From the NCBI RefSeq assembly GCF_029227915.1, contig NC_079876.1, positions 19,718,001-19,782,000 on the forward strand: a stretch of DNA of 64,000 nt, given 5' to 3'. Of this stretch, positions 56,039 through 64,000 are shown in pieces. The translations under genes were made by a program, and so were the position numbers. Below the pieces are notes generated by a model. That model was given only the letters and a program-made list of their open reading frames with translations. It was not told where the DNA came from and searched no databases. Every line of letters begins with the position of its first letter. The stretch's first letter is position 1. The stretch is from Hydractinia symbiolongicarpus (taxonomy: Eukaryota; Cnidaria; Hydrozoa; Anthoathecata; Hydractiniidae).

Positions 56039-57174
56039 ATGTATGCGACAACGGATCTTCTGCCTTTTCATTGGATGAAAGACGGAGAAAACGCTTATGA
56101 TTATGTTCAACACCCTATTATTCTTTCGAACAATAGCATATTTCCCAAGAGGCATTTTTTATATTAAACTCAAAGCGATAAATACCAAACGCTATTTGAT
56201 CTCGAACCTAATGCACGTTTTTTTATAAGAAAATATATTTAACCAGGCTGGTCATTATTCTTACATATCTATTGTTCTAGACAATAGACCTATTTTAACC
56301 TGATATCCCAGCTGGATATCCTTCTAAAGCATGTCCCTAAAAAAGAAAAAGCGTATTGAAAATAAATAAATTTCAAACCACGTGCGTTTTTATATAAGAA
56401 ACGGAATAATTGTTTGTCACAGTAAAGAGTGAAGAATTTTGTGTTATGATTAATCTAATCTTTCTGTTGCTAGTCTTTTAACGTGCTGCAAAGTAGATAG
56501 CTAACCGACACATCCTAACGCGATGTTCTAAACACAGATTGCTAAACCCAATCTTTTTTTTTTAAATATACGCAACTTTATAAGAGATGAAAATAAAACC
56601 CTTAATCGAAATTTATAATGTATATAATTAGAAATATTTTATTTTATTTAAAAATGTTAAAAAATATTATTTTATGAAATATTACTATATTAAATTTTGC
56701 TTTTTCGTTTGTATTGTTTTCTACCAAATCACAGAGACCATCTTAAAGCATATTTTCTAGCTCTGTATGTAGCATAACTGCAATCCCCACGAGGCTTATC
56801 CTTAGCATGTTATAATCGTGATCTCTCGTCAAAATGTCTAGTAAACGTAAAGGACTGTGAAATACTGGATACACTTTCTTAACGTTGCTCCGCAAGTTTA
56901 GTGAGCATTATCTAGTAATGCCTTAAAAGATACTTCCTATCATGAGTTGTTTTTTCTTTGAACAGAAGCATGAAAAGATCGGTTTGATGAAGCCTCAAAT
57001 ATTTAACAAATGAACCAAAATATTTACTTTCCAGTTTTTCGTGTTAATTTCTTCCGCCTAGATTTATTAGGAGCTACTAATAGCTACTGTGAGGATATAT
57101 AACATCTCGCAAATGGTAGTGAAACAAACATTGCAGACAAAAAAAAATACGTTGAATTTTAATGGCTTATTAAC
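56039..57174. other. GPCR 3' region and AT-rich DNA
   Basis: Candidate AATAAA signals lie near 56361 and 56590. Nothing else is recognised. Confidence 0.4.
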
Positions 57175-57260
57175 CGTTTAGCCGGTCTATACGGGAAAAT
57201 ATAGACCGAGGTCATGACGTCATCGACCGAACGCAGTGAAGTCCATGCGAGTGACAGTGT
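57175..57260 (+). repeat. Transposon-end-like repeat (tATAGACCGAGGTC type)
   Basis: Contains GCCGGTCTATACGGGAAAAT and ATAGACCGAGGTC, similar in layout to the reverse complement of 59690-59790 (ACCGCAAAATATCACCCGAGGTC). These could be two ends of one decayed DNA element of about 2.6 kb or two separate copies. Confidence 0.4.
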
Positions 57261-57477
57261 TTATTATGTTTATTACCCTACTGATAATTTCATAACCATC
57301 AATGAAAAAAAGGTTTTAGAGTGCAGGGGTGTTTACCAAAAACAAGGTTTAGTTGGAAACCATGAACTTTCTTTATATTTCGAACTTACACAGACATTCG
57401 ATCCACAACAATACAATACATCTTTTAAAAATAGAATATTTCAAAACAGTTTTAAAATTCAATTCTTTGTCGTTTCG

Positions 57478-58601
57478 CCGGTGTCATGGGGAATTAGGAA
57501 GCAGGGAATTAAGACTCCAGAGTTTTCCTAGTGTTTTAAGACTTACGCAGAAGTACAAAAATATAAAAATGTGCTTTAAAAATAATATTAACAATTGTTA
57601 ACCATTAATGGGAACGATAATATTTTAACAAATTCCAAAGACAGTTCCATTGTAAGTTATTTCGCTCAAGGTACATTATTTCGTTGTACTTTTGGAAACG
57701 GCCGCAACTCTTTCTCCACTAAACACGAAATGAGATGGCTCTCATATGCTGCACATCAAATCGAGGTTCAATGGGCGATTTCCCATCCAGAATTTCGGCT
57801 GCGTAAGCAATGACAAATACGCCACAGTTAAAACCGCCTTCTTGCTTTTGAACAGGAAGAAATGACATTGTAAATTTTCAGTTGAGGTTTCTTTGAATTT
57901 TCGATAGAGGCGCTTAAACTCCTAAATGTATACCGACCAGCTCTTTTGTTGGTTTTTCAAGTTGTCGCAAATTTGAACAAGTCCAACGCAAATGTTTATT
58001 CGCTTGAAATTTCCAATTGTTCAAATACGAAGTTATTCCAGATACAGAAAAATTTAACGAAGTATTTTTGCTAGAAAAATTTGTTTTCGCAGGTCCATGC
58101 GATTACATCCATCCATAAATAAAAGTCAACTCAAGGGAGACCATCGTTTTATATAAAGAAAATTACGAAAAGAATATACAAAAAAATATATAGAAATAAG
58201 TTTGTAAATACATACCTCTCCTGAAGTTAGACTTTTCTTCTTTCTCGATATTTTTAGGATAGCTTTTATCTCTAATAAAATCTTCAATTGATAAAAAATC
58301 ATAATGTTTTTGTGGAGATGGCATAATTTTGTTTTGCTTTAAAACCACGTGAATTAAGTTTCAAAAAATAAATTCAAGTAACTTGAGTTCGGAGATCGAA
58401 TGATCTATTTCAAAACAAAAGTCCTAATTCACTAGTGAAATATGACTTCATTATTACAACGAGTCGTATTTCTAGTAGAGTCTTAATTCCCCAATGGACT
58501 CATAATTCACTAGGGTATTAAGATTCCCAAGTCAAAAATCCCTAGGGATTTAGGATTCGCGGGTCTTAATTCCCTGAAGTCCTAATTCCCCGTTACACCG
58601 G
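57478..58601. mobile_element. Non-autonomous DNA transposon with 38-bp imperfect inverted repeats
   Basis: CCGGTGTCATGGGGAATTAG at 57478 and following bases to AAGAC at 57515 face the reverse complement at 58563-58601 (CCGGTGTAACGGGGAATTAG read on the minus strand). The interior near the right end repeats AATTCACTAG and CTTAATTCCC motifs. No transposase frame is present. The bases TTCG lie close to both ends, but a clean target duplication could not be fixed. Confidence 0.55.
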
Positions 58602-59029
58602 TGTTCGCATTAAAATTAAATGTACAATTGTTAAAATTTACTCCGGAAAGAAATGAAGGGAGGGTTGAAGACTGCGTGGAACTGGAAGTATTAAGAGCTG
58701 TGGATTGGTTATGTACGTCAAGTTGGATATTATTTGAGCTCAAGAAGTTTGACATTTTGTAACGGTGAGTTGTACTAGCTGATTTATAATTTCTTAACGA
58801 ATCAATATTTTCGTGACCACTGTGTTGAGCTACATAAACTTCGGGAACATTGCTGCAAAGGTATTACAATATTTTGTAGCTTTTGACTGTTGGCCTGCTA
58901 TGAATTCGTCTATTTCATTTAAACCGTCAAATAAACTATCGTCCACCAGAAGAAAACAAGGAGTAATTGACAATTTTCTACCACTTTAAATTAACTTTCT
59001 TGTTTAGTTTTTGTTTTGATGTCGGTTAA

Positions 59030-59165
59030 TACGGCGTCTTGTTAACCGTGTGGATTTTTCAAGCGGGCAATACGGGTTTTTAGGCATTCTGATTGGCTTA
59101 GCGCTCTTGACGACGGACCGATATTGTGCGGTATTGCCCGTCGTCAAGAAAAATGGTAGCTTAAA
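59030..59165. repeat. Repeat fragment with GGGCAATACCGCACAATAT
   Basis: The reverse strand reads GGGCAATACCGCACAATATC, then GCGCTAAGCCAATCAGAATG. The inverted tips at 59078-59095 (GGGCAATACGGG) and 59138-59158 suggest a hairpin-forming transposon end. Similar wording recurs at 59745-59770. Family uncertain, perhaps an IS4EU/ISL2EU-like end. Confidence 0.35.
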
Positions 59166-59689
59166 ATGTAAACAAGCACGAAAAATAAGTTCTAAAAAGC
59201 ATTGGAGATGATTATATATCTAACTCCTACAATACATTTATCAATAAAAACATTTTCATAGGATAAAACAACAAAAATGTCAAGTTTAACAGTGAAAATA
59301 ACCAGATTCAGCAACTTTCCGTGTGGATGCTTCTTCAACATAGTTAGTTAACTAGTTACATTGTCCATAAAAAACGATGCTGATATCCAGTTTTATTAAA
59401 AGTACTAAATACAGGGCGACGAAATTATGACAAATACGTCTCCTCTCATTTTCAGATTCTTTCGTTCAGCTTTGTGATTACCGAGTCAATAAAAAACTCG
59501 TTGAAGCCCATGTTATTCTTGGCTAACTAGCTAGTTAAAAAAGTTACTTCAATATTCGTTGTATATAACTATATTTTAGCTGCGCATTCAACTTTATACA
59601 TTATTCTGTACGTGTCGAACATTGTAATGTTTTGTTTACAAAGTAAACCAAAATTCTTATTTTTTATTTTTATCTAACTTAGACGGTTA

Positions 59690-59800
59690 ACAAATACAGT
59701 CATTGCACCGACCTCGCAAGCTCTGTCGGCACTTAGACCTCGGGTGATATTTTGCGGTACAGCCCAGGGTAATCGGTTATTATTGTATTAATATAGACTG
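59690..59800 (-). repeat. Transposon-end-like repeat
   Basis: Contains CATTGCACCGACCTCGCAAG and GACCTCGGGTGATATTTTGC. It is the probable partner of 57175-57260 in inverted orientation. Confidence 0.35.
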
Positions 59801-60154
59801 GTCACGTGAAAAAAAAACAATCAAATTTTCCGAGAACGAATAAACGTAAACATTCAAAAATACTCAACATTGGGGTAATAATAAAGAATACTACAGCGTG
59901 CATCTTAGACATATTGAAAATGAGCAGGACTTGAACCAAAAAACTGCACCAATATAGAATGACTACTTGGATAATAAACATGAAATCTGCAAAACAAATA
60001 TAAGAAAACTTAGGAAAGATCTTGTTTAAGCAATCATTATAATCATTATTCCGAGTATTTATACAGGATATAGCCACTTCAGTGTTGGAAACACTGTTAT
60101 CAATGTGGGTCTTGTGTTCGGAATGTATACATAAAGTATACACTGGTAATACTT

Positions 60155-60345
60155 ACTCAATTTCCCTCACATGGCATGGGTTGACCCTTAGCTGTGGTAA
60201 AGACACTTGTTAAACATGGTCGCGCTGGGGACCGTACCACGGACCTTGTGATTGCAAAGCGAACTCGATAACCACAAGGCCACGCGCCACAACGCGTCAC
60301 AACGCGCCACAAACAGCGCGGTGAATATATAATAACAAGTGCATG
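60155..60345 (-). mobile_element. tRNA-derived SINE of a second family
   Basis: On the minus strand: GCGTGGCCTTGTGGTTATCG (A-box-like), CAATCACAAGGTCCGTGGTA (B-box-like, diverged), CCCCAGCGCGACCATGTTTA, then GTGTCTTTACC. This is the layout of a common tRNA-type SINE in marine animals. Boxes are degraded, so it is not a functional tRNA gene. Confidence 0.6.
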
Positions 60346-62310
60346 CACACACAGACTTTTGAAGAAGTCTTTTTAACGTTAAATCAGAATTAAGACGAGA
60401 TATCCTGCATCTTTCTTTTTCCGCAAAAAACTGAAACTGAAACAGTCGAAACTATGTCTTCTCGTGTGTTAATGATAGTGATGTGACTTATCTGCCTTTT
60501 ACGCTGATGACGATCATTAGCTTTGCGTTTGTTTAAGTGTTTAACATTAACATTAAAAATCTCAAGATTACACTTTTATTTCTACTTGAATATCTAGCTG
60601 AAATAATCGACATCAAACATGCAATTATTTGATGAAATGTGTCGTGATGAGTAAAGGGCGCGGAACGTTGACACTTTTGACATGTGTATTATCTGTCAAA
60701 TATTGACACTGGGAGTGGCCGAAAATTATAAAATATTAAATCTACGAGTTACGAATTTGCGTTCTTATACTTCTTCTGGGGTCGTTTTTTTATTTATATT
60801 TTAACATGAAATAAAAAAATGTTAAATAGAAAAGTAAATAGTTTAAGTAACAGTTACAACATCGATAAGAATTGAAATAGATAGAGATAAATAAAATGTG
60901 TCACACAAGCTATGACACATCACTTTCAAAATCAATTGCAATTCTATTTGTTAAAAACCGACCAATCGTATATAGACAAAGCGTAACATAAGATCGCTTT
61001 TCAGGGTAAAGTGATTTTAATGTAGAATTACCATAGAAAGAATAGCAAACATCTGAGGAGACGAGAAGAAGATATATTAAGACACCATAATGGCAACCTC
61101 AACTGTGTACGCTATGGTTTTCTTCTCACTGGCATATACCATATTGATTCTTTCGTGTTGTTGTTGACATATAAAGTTTATGGTATTGAAAATTAATTGA
61201 TCGAATGAGAATGTGTTTTAAACTGATGTTACTTTGACGTTCCCACTGAATTAATGTTGGTGTGATTTTTTGCTCGTTTTCTGCTTGGTTTGGTTTTTAT
61301 TATGACTTTCACAGACTTCAGTGCATTGTTTATGTGGATATTGTCCTTTTTGTACAAAGTTTTTTTGGTGCGGCCGTTACATATTGCTTACCAAGAAGAC
61401 AGAACATCTAAATGATAGATCAAAACTACGGAGGAATATAAACGCGATAGGGATATACGTGGTAAGGACAAGAACAGATCTTTTGTTCTCAAATTAAAAT
61501 TCTATTCTCTGACAGACAAAGTCGTACAGAAAGGATTGACAAGACAAATTTGAAAAAAATATTGTAATTTTACACGATAACCTTATCAATAAAAATTTTC
61601 AGTTGTTTCTTTTTTACATCCGCAGGTTAAACATATTCAATAGCAAGTTTGTACAGATATTCTAGAATTAAAGAATATAACCTTGTGCCGCTTGAGCGAA
61701 TTATATAAAAAAAACTTGACATTTATTGATCTCAAGAATTAGCATTCAGACCGCACACGTACACATTTTCATCAAAAAAGGATACGCACAAACAAGATAT
61801 ATGATCACACAGACCTCAGAAAATATGTGAATTTTTATCCCGTTGAAAGTATATAAACACTAACACACTGTGTTTACGCTAAAGCAAACTTACTAGTCCA
61901 CGACTGGCGTTAAAAAACAGCGTCTAGAGAGATAATTAGAAAGAAGGAGTCAGTTACATTCGCTTCCGAATGGCAAGGTGAAATATTTTCGCGAGTTAAA
62001 TGTGGACTACTCATTTTTACCCCATTTAACAGGACGCTGCTACTGTGCTTTAGTTACCTTTTTAAAAAACGATAACTTTTAACTCGTTTACCAAACACTA
62101 TAATTGATACAATTAACACTTATGTGTCAAGATAAGCCGCTGAGTTTTACCTAGGTGAAATTTTTACTTCACAAATTTCTACCAAAACATAGTGTCACAA
62201 TGTTTTTATAGCGGTTGTTTTAATTCTACACTCCCATAAAATACTAAACTTATAAACATTTAAAGCAAAACTCTCACAATTTATTTAAAGGGTTCTGACA
62301 TGGGTTATTA
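60346..62310. other. No gene seen
   Basis: A signal-peptide-like start (MATSTVYAMVFFSLAYTILI) at 61090 stops after 25 codons and has no donor site, so it is not called. The remainder is AT-rich. Confidence 0.4.
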
Positions 62311-62910
62311 AGAAGTTTTAACAACACATGGCGAATTTGTAACAGAATTTCGCATAGCTGAAGTGGATATCGAATGCTTGGCAGACGCTTTGTTGATCCC
62401 TCAAAAGATTGCATGCTCACACAGGACGATTTTTGACAAAATAGAAGGAATTTGTACAGTTCTGAAAAGATTATCATATCCATTTAGATTTACAGTCATA
62501 GTCTCATTATTTTGTCAAAATTCTAAAGAACTGTGTCTAATTTTTTAACACCTCCACAAATATTATTACGTTTTTGTAATTTGAACCTTTTACAGCCAGC
62601 CAAACTTGTTTATTATGCCAGTGCTGCTTTTCAAAAAGGAGAACGACTGGAAAATTGCTTCGTTTTTATACATGGTACAGTACTCCAAATTTGCAAAGAT
62701 CAAATAATTATTTATAATGGCAATAAACGGTTGCATGGTATGAAGGAAGACGACATGATAGAATTATGCTTGATGATTCTGGACTTCTACCATAATTGCA
62801 AAGAGAGGCATGGTTCAATAATCAACCATTTTGCATTCATTTATGATGGATTCATATATGATGACTTACCACATGTCAATTTTGTCAAATTCTATGCAAC
62901 AGTATACTGA
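62311..62910 (+). pseudogene. PIF/Harbinger transposase remnant (DDE) with altered catalytic site
   Basis: Two frames, 62311-62548 and 62533-62910, join across a frameshift near 62540. The first has FRIAEVDIECLADALLIPQK and an LKRLSYPFRF segment, which in the family is the conserved region before the catalytic domain. The second has LENCFVFIHGTVLQICKD, then IIYNGNKRLHGMK. In working relatives the FxDGT motif supplies the first catalytic Asp; here it is His. Downstream of KRLHGMK the sequence no longer follows the family, so the rest of the DDE domain is lost or replaced. A minus-strand Myb/SANT-like partner lies 350 bases away, convergent. Confidence 0.7.
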
Positions 62911-63260
62911 ACTAAATGTTTTTGAAAATGCTTAAATGTAAATGGAGCAATTTTTTTTTTACTTTTTTGCAACTGGTATTTGATTTTCATGAAATGTGAG
63001 AAGCTTGTAATTTATTTTTAGTATAAAGAATATAAAAAATATATAAAGTAGTATTTGTAAACAAAACATTTCGATTTTAAGTTTCAACGAAATACAAACA
63101 ATAAATGTCTTCAACGTTAGCACTCACTTTAGGCCATCATTTGTTGTTGTTGTTGCAACATCATTTGCAATGTTTGTTGATTCTGAACCATCATCTCTCT
63201 ATGCTGCTTTTCTCAAGATTCTCATTCTTTCTTTACATTTTCTAAATCAATACGTTTTTT

Positions 63261-63750
63261 CTATAGACCTCTATTTTTTCTCGGAGAAATGCTAACAAAT
63301 CTGGACTTGATTTTCTGTTTTTCTTTTTTTTCATTAAAACTTTCCAATTCTTTCCGTTTCTTAGTGCATTCATAAGTTTCCATGGCCTTGTTTCGAATTT
63401 CTAAGGCCTTTTGTTTATCATTTTCGTTGGTTGTTTTTTTTCTTTCTGCTGCTTCCACTGACACACGTTCACTTTCTTCATATCGTTCAATGAGATCCTC
63501 TAATAATATTTCATGCTCAGAGAGTTCATCACCAGCCAACCCAGAAACCTGAAGTACCTTTCTATTTTTGACTTTCTATTTTGTCATGATCGATATAAAT
63601 TTATCGCGTGCGTTACGTAAAATTGTTAAAGCTGTGAGCTGCCATGACTTTCCACGTTCTCTACTACTATAATTATAAGAAAAAAATTCCACAAGCAACC
63701 ATTTCTCTCATCAACGTGATGTCTTTCTCTTGGTTCCATTGCATGGTCAT
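63261..63750 (-). pseudogene. Myb/SANT-like DNA-binding protein of a Harbinger element
   Basis: ATG at 63748-63750 begins MTMQWNQEKDITLMREMVAC, the first Myb/SANT helix. The frame is broken by stops near 63678 and resumes (WQLTALTILRNARDKFISIM) with another break near 63585. The last part, 63261-63539, is open and charged: ELSEHEILLEDLIERYEESE, then KALEIRNKAMETYECTKKRK. This C-terminal acidic-then-basic coiled region is typical of the second Harbinger protein. Together with the transposase remnant it makes a two-gene Harbinger locus. Confidence 0.6.
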
Positions 63751-64000
63751 TCTATAAAATAATAAAGCATTGTCTTATTTTTGGTTGTGTAATAAATTTG
63801 GCATGCTTGTGTTAATTTGGAGAGCAATACATACTTTTTTCATCACGATGCCTTGCCAGCATCCATTTTGTTCGAGTTTTGTTTACGTTCTGCACACAAC
63901 GTGAAAACTGTTGATTTAAATTTGTAAACGCGACGTGTTAAAAGAAGATATAAAATTTGACTTGTACCTAGGCCTTTTTGGGTGTTAACCCCGTAAATAT

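Noticed and set aside
60157-60348. tRNA gene on the minus strand
   Set aside because: The internal promoter-like boxes are there, but the arms do not pair into a cloverleaf; it is a SINE head.
61090-61170. Signal-peptide-like start MATSTVYAMVFFSLAYTILI
   Set aside because: It stops after 25 codons and no donor splice site or second exon could be joined.
1-64000. CRISPR array or bacterial operon
   Set aside because: The repeats are minisatellite, microsatellite or transposon types with no regular repeat-spacer pattern; introns and SINEs show the DNA is animal.

Overview
The window looks like nuclear DNA of an invertebrate animal, most likely a cnidarian. The host sequence is AT-rich, coding exons are short with GT/AG introns, a FMRFamide-gated/HyNaC-like DEG/ENaC channel and an adhesion GPCR are present, and the repeats (Polinton, CR1/L2-like LINE, Harbinger, tRNA-derived SINEs) match what cnidarian genomes carry. 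The species cannot be fixed from the sequence alone.

Layout. 1-9 kb: AT-rich DNA with decayed transposon-type reading frames (HECT-like fragment, a LINE reverse transcriptase remnant, an OB-fold/zinc-ribbon protein remnant). 10.9-14.3 kb: a CR1/L2-like LINE on the minus strand, split by a 0.9 kb Harbinger element that carries fragments of both Harbinger proteins (MADF and transposase) and is flanked by a 5-bp target duplication. 15.7-17.6 kb: a minisatellite, a membrane-anchor reading frame broken by one TGA, and a 248-residue glycosyltransferase-like gene. 19.4-32.9 kb: a whole but decayed Polinton/Maverick element of about 13.5 kb with terminal inverted repeats. It carries a protein-primed family B DNA polymerase, a DD35E integrase, a packaging ATPase, a double jelly-roll major capsid protein, a probable penton protein and about eight small membrane, coiled-coil or unknown genes. 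Most of these are broken by stops and frameshifts, but gene order and both ends are preserved. 39.5-41.0 kb: an intact DEG/ENaC channel subunit whose visible coding region is one exon. 41-48 kb: gene-free DNA with SINE copies, a 43-bp inverted-repeat pair about 1 kb apart, and short duplications. 48.4-56.0 kb: an adhesion GPCR in at least 14 exons on the plus strand, with the far N-terminus missing; one of its introns holds a roughly 0.3 kb (TTCG)n array. 57.2-60.3 kb: remnants of DNA transposons and a tRNA-type SINE. 62.3-63.8 kb: a two-gene Harbinger remnant (transposase on plus, Myb/SANT-like on minus, convergent).

How it fits together. The host genes that look usable are the ion channel, the adhesion GPCR and possibly the glycosyltransferase-like gene. 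Most other coding-like sequence is mobile-element derived. The Polinton has the gene set expected of a virus-like element (replication, integration, DNA packaging, capsid), with divergent gene pairs suggesting shared promoters. In its present state it cannot make most of its proteins.
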